In this document: positions 1 to 11,100 of the stretch, piece by piece
How positions within the stretch are numbered: position 1 is the first letter of the stretch
Layout of the letters: every line of letters begins with the position of its first letter
Assembly: GCA_026225945.1 (NCBI GenBank)
Contig: JAMJFZ010003746.1
Span: 2,649,001 to 2,713,000 of the forward strand
Source of the DNA: Cricetomys ansorgei
Lineage: Eukaryota > Chordata > Mammalia > Rodentia > Nesomyidae
Length of the DNA stretch: 64,000 nt
Reading direction: 5' to 3'
The notes under the pieces: model-generated
What the model was told of the DNA's origin: nothing
Seen by the model: only the letters and a program-made list of their open reading frames with translations
Database searches by the model: none
Position numbers and translations under genes: made by a program

Positions 1-66
1 CCAGAGTGGCCAGAAACTCACAGAGTGTCATCTGCCTCTGCATCCCAAATGCTGGATTAAAGATAT
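1..66 (-). repeat. B1 SINE, partial, cut by window edge
   Basis: The opening bases read as the antisense 5' part of a rodent B1 element: a diverged form of the 'aactcacagag..tctgcctctgc..gctgg.attaaag' block found in the better preserved antisense B1 copies at 25245, 41108 and 61107. The rest lies before the window. Confidence 0.75.
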
Positions 67-244
67 TGCTCTAAATATTTTAAAATAAAAAAAGGGCTCC
101 AGTTCAGAGAGAAATCCCATCTCAAAAGACAAGACCAGTGTTGACCGTTGCTTCCCTCACACGTGTTCACATGTACCTGCACACACATGTGAATACATAT
201 ACATGAATACATAATCACACATAAACAAGTAAATGAAAAATTGT

Positions 245-395
245 AAGCTGGAGGTGGTATGAAACAAACACCTGACACTTGCAAGATGGAGGCAGGAGGA
301 TCAAGAGTGCAAGGTCAGCCTTGGCTATATAGTGAGTTCAAGGTTAGCATTGGCAACAGAAGCCCATACAAAATAAAAAATAAAACAAACATAAA
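245..395 (+). repeat. Degenerate B1/B4-like SINE
   Basis: Diverged B1-type body ('gatggaggcaggaggatcaag', 'gtcagccttggctatatagtgag') followed by an A-rich tail with AAATAAAA-type repeats. It is too decayed for a subfamily call. Confidence 0.6.
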
Positions 396-1149
396 GCTAT
401 TAGATATAGATATAATCATGAAAAGTAATTATTTTCTCATAACAAAGATGAGAAAAATAGTATATGTTTTAAAAATATCTTTTGTGTCTGGCCTAGTAGA
501 CAGAGATTGTATTTTTTTCTGCCTATAATCTACTGCTTCTTTCACATATATCTTCTTTCACATACATGAACAATATCTGGCCTCGCAAAGACAATGCAAT
601 TGTTCAAGGAATACAACTCTAATGCCCCTTTCAAGTAACTATGAATATTCTTTGATGACATATCAAAAATGACAAATTGCAGTCTCTTAAAGGTTAGTTA
701 TCTGGAATCTTATCTATCAACTTTTCATATTTTGTGGCACACTGAAAGTCCATTGGTCCACCTTGACCTTGAATGGATCTCTGACCTATGCATGATTTTG
801 TGACATCATTTAATTATCTGAAAAACATTGAGTCACTGAGATGAGAGAGAGATCCTTAAAATGTTGACAGTTTCCATTAGACCATAATTTTTAAAAGTGT
901 ATTCATTAATATCACCATTGATCTCACCAGAAAAAATTTAAGTGTTGAGTCATGTCAAGCTCATTGCCCATTTTTCAGAAATTAATCTCAAAATTATCTT
1001 TGGCAACTAAGTTTCCCTTGTTTTCTTGGAAGTGGCAGGAAAATCTTAGTTTTAAAAAAGCCTGTCCAGTATCTATTTGAATAACCATAGTTTGTCCATC
1101 TTTCTTTCACATTAAATGAATGGTCTGTGGAAGTAAAAATAAAACCCCT

Positions 1150-1272
1150 GGGCTGGGCGGTGGCACAACCTGGTGATCCTAGCACTGGAGACCCCACGGC
1201 AGGAGAAAGGCATGGTTGAAGCCGCCATGACTACATTAGCTAAACTCTGTCCCAAGAAACAACTCCCCCCAA
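1150..1272 (+). repeat. Degenerate B1-like SINE
   Basis: Starts with the B1 head 'gggctgggcggtggcacaac', then 'gatcctagcactgg', and ends near 'aaactctgtcccaagaaac'. The centre has lost most of the consensus. Confidence 0.55.
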
Positions 1273-1839
1273 TAAAACCAACAATAAAAGCACAAATTCA
1301 GCCCAACTCAAGCACAGAACACTTTTCCTAGAGGCAAATAAGGAGTGCGATAGCTCTGCTCTATCCGTACTTTCTATTCCCCCCGCACCCGCATCATTTT
1401 AAAAAATTTTCCCAAAGATTAAATTTTAGTAAGATTGGTGATTTTTTCAAGTGACACCTGGCTTTGGCTGCTTCTCAAGTTTTCCAGAGAATGCACAAGC
1501 AGCAAAAATACACTGCCTGTGCCTTGGTTCGGTATCGGTGCACCGGTGCTCAGTGTGCACACACCACGCAAGTCTCAGCATTGTGGGGACAGTCTTCACC
1601 CTGCAGGCCTCTGAGGTCTCACGGGTAGTGGGGACACCCTTTAGGAATCTTCAGAGTTCTTTTTAGTCATTATGTTGATTGGATTTGGTCATCGAAGAGC
1701 CAAAGAAGAGCTATGCCAAGATGTGCGCCATATACAAGAAGGAAATACGCACAGCTCAAAGGCTCACGGAATAAAAAAACATAGCTGGAGGAAAAAAAAA
1801 AAAAAAAAACGGGCTTGGGGAAGCAGGCCTGGGCTTCCT

Positions 1840-1853
1840 GTTGCCAAGGCGAC
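1840..1853 (+). promoter_or_regulatory. X-box-like RFX motif
   Basis: GTTGCCAAGGCGAC is a near-palindromic match to the RFX X-box consensus (GTNRCC, 0-3 spacer, RGYAAC) with one mismatch in the right half. It lies about 135-145 bp before the start codon and 28 bp before an inverted CCAAT box. X-box plus NF-Y pairing is a known promoter arrangement; use here is inferred. Confidence 0.4.
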
Positions 1854-1982
1854 GATCCTCTGAGAGCGGGCCCGGCCGTCGATTGGCGAAGCCTAGCCTG
1901 GGTCCTTAAGTGCCGGAAGGTCGCCCGGCTGCGGTCGCTTGCTCGGCAGTCGATTGAGGGGGCTTCCTGGAGGCCGGGCGGG

Positions 1983-1993
1983 AAGATGGCGGC
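1983..1993 (+). promoter_or_regulatory. YY1-type site overlapping the Dcp1b start codon
   Basis: AAGATGGCGGC matches the YY1 consensus exactly and contains the initiator ATG at 1986. The same bases give a strong Kozak context (A at -3, G at +4). YY1 sites over or just after the start codon are a recurring arrangement in housekeeping genes. Confidence 0.55.
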
Positions 1994-2135
1994 CGCGGCG
2001 GCAGGTGGCCTTCCTGGGAAGGGCTACGACATCAGCCTGGCGACCCTGAGGCGCCACGACCCGTACATCAGTCGCATCGTGGATGTGGCCAGTCAAGTGG
2101 CTCTGTACACTTTTGGCCATCGGGCCAACGAGTGG
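1986..2135 (+). CDS. Dcp1b: Dcp1b exon 1 (coding part)
   Basis: Fifty codons beginning MAAAAAGGLPGKGYDISL and ending FGHRANEW, then donor gtgcgt. This is the start of the EVH1 domain (helix RIVDVASQVALYTF). The ATG at 1986 is chosen by alignment with the family start, strong Kozak context and position in the CpG island. An upstream in-frame extension exists but lacks family similarity. The exon ends in phase 0. Confidence 0.95.
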
Positions 2136-5100
2136 GTGCGTGCAGCGCGGCGGGCGGCCGTGCGGACGGCGGGGCGGGGAGAGGCGGGGTTGGGGGGCGC
2201 TGGGCACGGGGGGCGGGCGCTGGCGGAGGGCGGTCTGCGCGACCCAGCGGTAGGTGGGGGAAGAATGACACCCAAGGTGTGGCCGGCCCGGCGGGATCCC
2301 GGCGCAGGCCTGGGGCCGGAAGCGCTCGGGCAGCGGAGGGCAGAGGGGCGCCCCAAGCATAGGCGGGCGCAGAAGCCGGAGTCAGAGATGGCAGGGCAGG
2401 CACCCACCCTCAGCAAGCTGCAGGCGTGAAGAAGAAATGGGTATGGGTGGGACGCCCCAGACTTAGATGTAGAGCCTAACCGTTTCGGTGCATTTCACAA
2501 GACCGAGCCCCAGTCTTCAGTAACTGGACGATGTTTAGTTTCCCTCACAACTTAGACTATAATGGAACGGGGGCAAATTAGTTCTGGCCTAGGAATTGAT
2601 GTACATAATGTGTAAACCACCCCTTTGAATATAGAGGTGTCATTTCCCCCTCTTTTGTGACTTTTATGCCAAATAGTATTCATCTGTATATAGCCTTCGG
2701 TCTTAATACGGTTCAATGGAGTATGAATAACAGCTTGAAAGGATTTCAAATGATTTTTTTTCCCCCAGTGTGTCCGTCAAGTCCGAAACAAACCTCAAAA
2801 TTTACACAAGGAAAGCTTTCATTACTGAGCAAATTCGTGATTAGGTAGGCTGTAATAAGAACGACCCGAAAACCATGAACACAGAAAGGATGAAGAAGGG
2901 CTTGGAGATGGAGCCTGGGAAAGGCACCCCTGAAAAAGGGCTGCAAATCTATTAGGATAGTTTTGCCCCATTTTTTCCTGGTCACCAGAAGAATTGCCAT
3001 TTGGGTCTTTATGTGAAGGAGACTAACTAATTGAGAAGACAGTTTCTTCACTGAAACGTGTATATTTAGGTGAAAATACTCGACATGTAGGTGCTTTATG
3101 TCTCTCTAGAAAGGCATATGTTAGTGGAGGTAATTCTGTAAGTGTAAGAAGGACCCAGTAAATTTAGTGGCGTAAGTTCACTCAACAGGAGGCTTAGTCT
3201 AGAAGATCAGAAGGTGTTGAAATGTACCCCCTTGTGAGTAGCAAGTTTCCTAAAGCCTATTCACAGGCTTTGGGTGGGTGAGACCTTTTAAAATCCTTAC
3301 AGTTACCCAATGAAGCCCAGCAGCAAAATGCTGCATCAAAAGTGTCAACAATGCATTATTTACAGGAATTGGTTTTGTTTTTTTTTTTTCCTGCTGCTTC
3401 CTGGATTTGTTTTCTTTCAGACGTGGAATAAATCATTCAGTAAAAGGTCATTCTTTCAAAGTACTAATCTTCTTGGCTGTGGTTGCCTGGCAAAGGAGAG
3501 AGACCTAGTTCAACAGCAGAGCAGTCACTGGGGGCAATGAATGAAATTGTCACTGCTGCCTCCCTGTGCTATTACTCAGGTCTCTGGATGGAAGCCTTCG
3601 AATGTAAACCTAATAAAAAGTGTAAAACTATCCTTAAGAATGAAGGAGGAAGTATTTGCAAGAAGGCCTGTGGGGTGTAAGCAGGGGGAAGTCCTTATTG
3701 CATTGGAAACCAACATCAGGTATTTAGAGGAGAAATGAGGAATGAAGGATACACTGAGGATGATTTCCTTGAAAAAAGGATCAAGGGACTTTGGATAGAG
3801 CGAAGTGGTAGAGCTTGTGCTTACCATGTAGGAGCATGTGCTTAGCATGTGCACAGCCCTGGTTTAATCCCCAGAACACACACATACACACACACAAAGG
3901 ATTTAGAAGAGTTTTGCCATGGCTAGAATAGAAATTTTAGAACTAAATTTACTCCTTTTTGCCAGGTATTTCCTTCCCCAAAATAGCCTGTGTCAACGAA
4001 AGACTATAGCTGGTGCTGTTTCTTACTTCCCAGTCAGACCATTTGTTCTCAGCTGGATTTGATTCTTCCACACACACACCCTGGTGGCATTTGAGGGTGA
4101 GGGTGTTGGTGCTATCAGCAGAGTAGAAGCAGAGGTGTTAGGGTTAGTGTCCAAGTGTCCTGCAGTGAGCAGCCATTACTCTAGCTAGTCCAGAACATGA
4201 GCAGTGCAAAGCTGGAGGCCTGTCTTAGAACCACAAGTGTCCCCTTGTTTCCAGTTAAGACTTCTGACTTTTCTGTGTGTTGCATGCCTGAGTTTGGAGG
4301 TGCAGCACATCAGATCGGAGCTCTGGAGGAGCCCTAGGCAACTTTGACGGCGGTGGAAGCTGCAGCAGTGGCTTTTCTGCTGCGTGTGTGGTGGAGAGAG
4401 AAGGCTTCAGAGAGATATTTATTACTTTAACTTAGAATATTTAGTAAAATTAAGATTGCTTTCAATTGTTCCAGATGTATCAATGTGGTTACTTCTAATA
4501 ATTTATGAAATAGCGTTATTTATTATTTATCATTATTTTGAATTCTCTGTGTGTATGTGTTACCTTTACTTTCAGAGTTTAGACTAAAATACTCCAGAGC
4601 TATGAACTAACAACTTTAAGTCCTCCTTACTTGGAGGATTTGAGGAGAGCTAATAAAATCCTGTCTTAATTATTACCCACACCCTGAATTCACTCCTTTA
4701 TATAGAAAGACAAAAATACAAATTTGGTTGCCTTTGAAAATCAGTTTGAGCCAGCACAGCTCTAATAGCAAAATACTCGTTTACAGAGCTCCTTTTAGCC
4801 AAGTAAGTGCTCTTAAGATACGGTTTTGTTTTGTTTTGTTTTGTTTTTCTCCATTAAAAGATTTGAGTCGTGTAACCCAGTGACCTTTTCAGTGGAGAAG
4901 ATGAGACAAAACAGTAAGTGAATTATCCCGGTGTATTCTGACAGGAACCTCATTCTGGGCAAAATATTGTATTGCAAAACCATAATTCCTTCCCATGAGC
5001 AATTCCAAACAAGGCTCAGATTTGAGGATTGTTTTTGTGAGTTATAGTTCCAGGAGAAGCATACATTTTTACAGTTTTCATTTTGGATTATTCTAACCTT

Positions 5101-8100
5101 TAATAAGGGATTAAAGTTTTGTTTTTGAAGTAAAGAGAATTTCTTTTGCACAGGAAAAAAAGAAATGAGTTGGCAAGCAATCAGTGTATGTGTGCTTATG
5201 ATATGGAAGGTCTAACTTGTATCTCCAAAGTGAACAGGCTCAGGTGGAGCACTGCATGCCAGAAACTGCCTTGGTTGTAGTCAAAGAGACTGAAGTGCAA
5301 GCACATAAGCCCTTCCACCTGTCTCTGCTTCAGTTTCCTGTCAGTGTAACTCACAGAACCAATTACTTGGCTTTTACAGTTTCTCTTTTAATGGTGTATG
5401 TTGCTTAAAGACTTACTGGCTATGTCAGCTCAGCTCTGGATGGGTTCACTCTGGGGCCTAAGAGTGTGCATTTCTAATGGACTCCCAGTGATGCTTATCT
5501 GAAGACCACTCTACAAAACCCCCTGAGCTAAGTCACTGAGAAAACTGCTGAAATTACTTGATAATGTAAAAGGATCGTGCTTTCAATTCTGTGCCTCCAA
5601 AAAAAAAAAAGTTATTCTAATGTTACATCTTTTTCTTAAAGAGGGTATCTTGCATCAGAATTATAGAGTTCTTAGTTTTAAATGCTGTGAGTGATGAATA
5701 TTATAAAATATTCGGGCCTTAAATAGGATAATAGAATGCTGAAATTAAATTATATAAATGTCAAAGCACACGTTTAAAATTTGAATTACAATAATCTGAT
5801 CACTGGTTAAGCAAAAGGACTGCATGTGCATTGTGCTCAGGAACAGGATCCTGAGGAGCCCGAGTTCCTCCTGTCTTGGAGAAATGGAAAGAATGCCAAA
5901 GAACTCAAACTCTTGAACTTCACCACCTCCCCCAGATTTCCTCTGGCAGTTCTTAGTCCTAACTTGGTAATATTTTTGTGTAATGTTATTTCAAGTCTTT
6001 GGCCAGAATGTGACTCTGCAGTATTTCATGCCAAGAAGGTGTTTGTTCACTTGAAAACTCTAGCATAATCCCTGTCTGTCTAACAGAGAGCAGTTATTGA
6101 CAGATCATCTGTTCCAGTGACAGGATGTGGCAGTGAACTCGCAAGATAAAGTGAAGGGCGATGGGATACTGATAACAGCTAATTTGACAGCTTGCTGGGC
6201 ATGCAGTTTGGCGGATGGAGAAGGCAGCACACTTCCCATCTCCTCTTTCTGTTGAAGTCTGCACAGCACACTTCCTCTGCTCCAGCCAGGCAGGCCACTC
6301 ATACTGTGTTTGGGAAGGAGAATAGTGACCAAGTGCTGCTCACTCAGCAGGCCCTGTTCATGTCAAAAGCTCATGCTTTCCCTTACTAGTGGCCCCTCTC
6401 TTCTATACTGTCACTTCGCCTGCTTGAAACTGGGTGTGGCTCCTTGGCATTCTGTAAGACGTTCACGTTCTCTACTTTAGAAAGAAGGGAACATACATAT
6501 GGTATGTGTTTGCTTTGTTTTTAGGAGAAGACTGACGTGGAAGGAACCTTATTTGTTTATACAAGGTAAGAATATTCTACTTTTAGAAAAACAATTTTTG
6601 AAATGATAGTTTAGCTTAATTTTGTCACTTCTTGCAGGGCAATTTTATTTCAAAGAAATACAACAACCAAATCCATGTGTAATTACTAGTTGGCAAGAGG
6701 AAGAAAATAACACATAATGTCACTTGGTACGTTCTGAGGATATTAATTTCAGGATATAATTCCAACTTAAATCTTAATATTTGGTTTAGCAGTACATATT
6801 CATCATCTGATTCCAGTGAATTGCACGCAGTTCTTGAACACTGTGCACTGCCAAGAGATTAGAGGTACACTGTTTGGAGGCTAAATTAATCAGCACTTGG
6901 AAAGGGCTTTGTGGTTCACCTTCCCTCACCCTTGATTGCTTAAAAAAAGCACACCCCAGGATTGAGTATGTCTCTCAGTCTTCCATTGTCTAATTAATAG
7001 TGTTCTAGATTTAATTAATAAGCTCATGCTTTTAGTGATTTTTGTCAGATACCACATTGCACATGCATGCAGACACGTAGCATGTATATTGTCTTGATGA
7101 CTACGTTTTGTTCATACACATTTCCACATAAATATCTTACCTGAATTCTGTCACCTAGTGATAGTACATTGATGAAATTCAAAATGAGTATAAACCCTGA
7201 TTGATGTAACAATTTCACTCGAGAAATAAAGATAACAACTATGTTTACCCATATTCAAGTTTAAGATAAATACAATACAGGTTATATCATCAGCCCAAGA
7301 ACTGGTTGCTATTTAAGCAGCACTGGGCTGCTGTGGTTGTGGAAGATGTTGTAGAATGACCATCTTGTGCTGGGCTTCAGGACAGGAAGTCTCAACAGAA
7401 AGAAAGGCAAAAATAGAGACACAGAGCCTCCTGTATAAAGGGACACTGAGTGATTTATTCTGGTGTAGAGGGTTTATATTAGCATGAGTGATACCATTAA
7501 CAGAATGGCAGACTAGGGATTCTGAAGTTTATTTTTCTAGCAGTAGGGAGTAACAGCTTTTGAGTATGAGGATGTTTAATAGGCTGAGAAAATGCATGGA
7601 GAGTCAATGTGTTAGCATCACAAGGAGGCACACGTTCTAAAAGAAACTGGAGTTAGGCAAAATGTTAAAAGGATGATTGCCATGAAGTAGACGGGGGTGA
7701 TATCTGTAGATGGCTATAGATAGGAGAATAACTGGCGCTGAGATGAAGGTCTGCATGAATAGAGGGTACACTGACATTGAGAAATGGAGCCTGGAAATGC
7801 TAGTTTTTGAACTGAGTGACAAAACTGTTGCTAGAACTCAAGCAGCGCGGGGGGGTGTGGGGAATCCTCTAGGATCTGGGGCTGAGTTTCTCATGATCTC
7901 TGTATTTCGCAGAGCTGGGAATGCGAGGGTCTCAGTCCTACACACTCTAATCACTGAGCTCCACCCTCGGCCTTTGGTTTTCATGGTTTCGAAGTAACAT
8001 TTTTACAGTGGTCTCAGTGAATTCAGATTAAGGAATCCAGTAAAGGGTCATCTTTGAAGAATTTGATCTTGTCTAAGAGGAGTATCAAAGGGAAATAGGT

Positions 8101-11100
8101 ATGAGTTGATGGTTGGATTTTAGGGCCAATAGAACCATAGAAAGCAGAACTAGAGTAGCCTTGAGAGGCTAGTTGGGAGCACAGTACAGAAACAATGGGG
8201 GAGGGCGGCAGCTGCCCTGTCATCCAGAGAGGAGTGGGAAGGAGGAATGGCTAGCCAGGCTGTAGGCTGAACAACAAGTAAGTCAGATGTTCAGGTTTGT
8301 GAATACCCAAGAATTATTTGCATGTTAGTCCATTTTATATTCCAGAGCATTCCAGAAGTACCAAGTGGATTTGTTTGACATGAGAGTACTCATGAGAATG
8401 TAAAGAGTAAAGAGAAAAATACAGTTTGTATCTCTTTCATTTCTGAGAAAAGTTGGTTTGAAAAGAAAAGAGATACATTAATATATATTAATGATGCTTT
8501 TAAGGACTTTTCTGCTGGATTATACAACCATTTTCTCTTTTGTACCCAAACCAAATATAGCTTTGTGTTTTCAAATATTCTATCTTATTTTTGAAATAGT
8601 GTCTTCCCGTAGACCAGGTTGGCCTCAAACTAACCATGTAGCCAAGGATAGCTTTGAATTTCTGATCCTCCCACGTGCTGGGATTACAGGCATGTGCCAG
8701 TTTTATGTAATACTGGAGCCGGAACCCAGGGTTTCAAGCATGCTAGGCAACTACTTTACCAACAGCACTCAGCACTTCCTGATACACCCCACACTGCTAA
8801 TGGAATGCTAAGTTACGCCATTAAACGGAGATAAACAATCCTCCCTGTTTCTTAATCCCATTCCAAAAACTATCTTGCTGATACCTGCTGCTTTCACCCC
8901 TTCCCAATGTACACCTGGCCTGGTCGACGAGGTCTTTCCCTCAGTGTAGACTGACAGCATTTTGAGCTAAGGTATGAAGCTATCTGTGGCACACCCCTTA
9001 CTTTTTCAGAAGTATTCTTGGAGCACCCGGCAGGTCTCTTGGCCTGTTGTGTAAGCTGTGTATATAGCCCCATGCCATTAATGCCACGAGACCTTGTGCC
9101 ATTGAAATACGTGAAGATGTCTCATCCTGCCTCAAGAATTGCTTCTTCTGCCTTCCCATGTCTTCCTATTTGTGACAGAGTTCATGGACACACAGTCACT
9201 GGAGTTTCTGAATTTGGTGCTTGGGGCCTTCTGTCAGTCTTGGGAGTGCATTTTCATCTCCTCCTCTTAAGTTTAAATAGAAATAACTATTTTGGGGATT
9301 GAGGCTACGCCTATCAGTGCTTTAGCTCTTTGTATAATACACTCATCAAAGATTGCCTTCCATCAGCTAAAGGTTGTAGGTTTTTAAATGAAATCCTGTA
9401 AGTGGCAAAGTAGCAATGTTGTATTTCTTTATCAGTATAAAGTGATTAAAAGTGAATTGAAACTAATTTTCTTCCTGTGTGTAAGTGATAACCCCAGCAG
9501 CCTACTTTAGCTTCAATGAATGAATGCTGCTTGCTGTTAAATGTGGATGTTGTATTTATTTGTCACTGGAAGTTTCTTGGTTGAATTATGATGTGGCTGT
9601 CACCCCAGCACAGGCAAACACGAACATGATTGTTAGTTTTTATACTGTGTATAATGTGAGACCTCTGTGCCTGACAGAGGAGGCATTCAAGATTTATTGA
9701 ATGGAATGAAAAATAAAAGCCACTAAAGGTCATGTTTTTACTGAGAAAAGTTTTATGGTAGCTTGTCCACAAGCCATTTATTTGCTTTGTATTGAAGAGA
9801 ACGGAGCATCGGCCCTATGGGCCATTGCACAAGCTTAGCTTGTACTTCATCTTACAGATTCCTTGACAGTGGCTTCAATTTCAAACTACCATTTGCACTT
9901 CTTATGAAAATTATCCTTTTGTAATTCTGATGCATACTGTTAACTCTGAAACCCTTTGAAAGTATCTGCCAGTAAGATTTTTAAAGGCAGTTAAATTTTT
10001 TGTGTTAAAGGAGTTCCACCATGAGTAGGGAAATAAGATACGCACAGCCTCACGAACAGTTAAAAACAGTGACCTTAAGGTGGTCTGTCTGCGGTGCATA
10101 CATGTTGGTATAAGATGCCGGAAGTAAAGAAATGTTGCTTCCTATGTGTACAGACTGCTTATGGAAACCTATATGCACACAGCAAAGTTAAGAGACATGT
10201 CAGAATGTGGCTACACTGCAGGTACGCTCTGCTTAGCAATTGTCTTTCCCCTGCTCCATGATTTCTAGGTCTGCCTCTCCAAAGCATGGATTCACCATTA
10301 TGAATAGGCTCAGCATGGAAAAACAGAACAGAACCCATTACTAAAGACCTGGACTTCCAGCTCCAGGACCCTTTCCTTCTCTACAGAAATGCCACATGTG
10401 AGTCTCTTAATACAGTGGTAGTAATATTTCTGATGTCTAGCCAAATGTCAAAAGTTGCGATGTCTGCCTTTAGTATCAGTGACTAGGGGGTTAGCATTTG
10501 TTAGCTTGGAAGTGGCTTTTTCCTTATAAAAGTTCAAGGAGAGTTTCCTTAAGCCCTGTCCTTGAGCAGCTTTTTTGCCTGTAAAATGAATCAGTCATTG
10601 ACTTTAATCCTAAGTAGGACCAAGGGAGGTGAGTACTTGATTGGGAGACCAGAGGGACACATAGGTGGTATCACTGAACACAGAATTAATATTTGGTTAG
10701 TGGTAGTTTTCCCTTATGACCAAGTACAGTGAAAACTGATTGAGGGAGAGGGTCTATTTCTTAAAAGACTGTCTTTTGAATAAATAGTCATCGAAAGCCA
10801 AAAACCAGAAAACTTTGGCCGCCTTGAGTTTCTTAACCACTCATAATGTTGAGATTACATTAGGTAACTAAATGTTCCTTGATGGACTTGAGATGAAGTA
10901 GCAGCCGCTTGTATAGTGTTCTGTCTCCATTTTACTCTGTCTTATCTGACACTGTGTTGGACAAAAGACAGACCCAGTGAAGCTGCCAGCTTCAGGGGCA
11001 TCTTCATTGCAGGAGCATACTGCTCCTAGGTAAGTAAGTGCCTCCTCTTAGGCTTTGTGGGTGACTTTCAAGGAGACTTTGCGATCTAGTAATGGTTTCT

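Larger units (their letters stand above)
67..1839. other. Upstream flank of Dcp1b
   Basis: This stretch is AT-rich and holds two degenerate B1/B4-like SINEs (about 245-395 and 1150-1272, listed separately) and an A run at 1791-1809. I see no convincing exon. The upstream neighbour in mammals is CACNA1C, but no part of it is visible here. Confidence 0.6.
1830..2420 (+). promoter_or_regulatory. CpG-rich promoter of Dcp1b
   Basis: A sharp change from AT-rich flank to GC- and CpG-rich sequence surrounds the first coding exon and the start of intron 1, as expected for a housekeeping CpG-island promoter. No TATA box is evident. Visible motifs include an inverted CCAAT box (ATTGG, 1882-1886), an ETS-type CCGGAAG (1913-1919), an X-box-like site (1840-1853) and a YY1-type site over the start codon (1983-1993). 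The transcription start is not known from sequence; it should lie roughly between 1850 and 1980. Confidence 0.75.
6566..10268 (+). other. Dcp1b intron 2
   Basis: Holds an ID-like SINE on the minus strand (7910-7985) and a B4-type SINE on the minus strand (8585-8775). The remainder is unique-looking AT-rich sequence with no supported exon. Confidence 0.8.

Noticed and set aside
1893..2360. Minus-strand frames of 107-155 codons over the Dcp1b CpG island
   Set aside because: GC-rich sequence is poor in stop codons. The frames mirror exon 1 and intron 1 and are Pro/Arg-rich without family similarity.
1815..2429. 204-codon + strand frame running through Dcp1b exon 1 into intron 1
   Set aside because: Only 1986-2135 matches DCP1B. 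The extension past the gtgcgt donor is intron readthrough, and the part before 1986 is 5' UTR.
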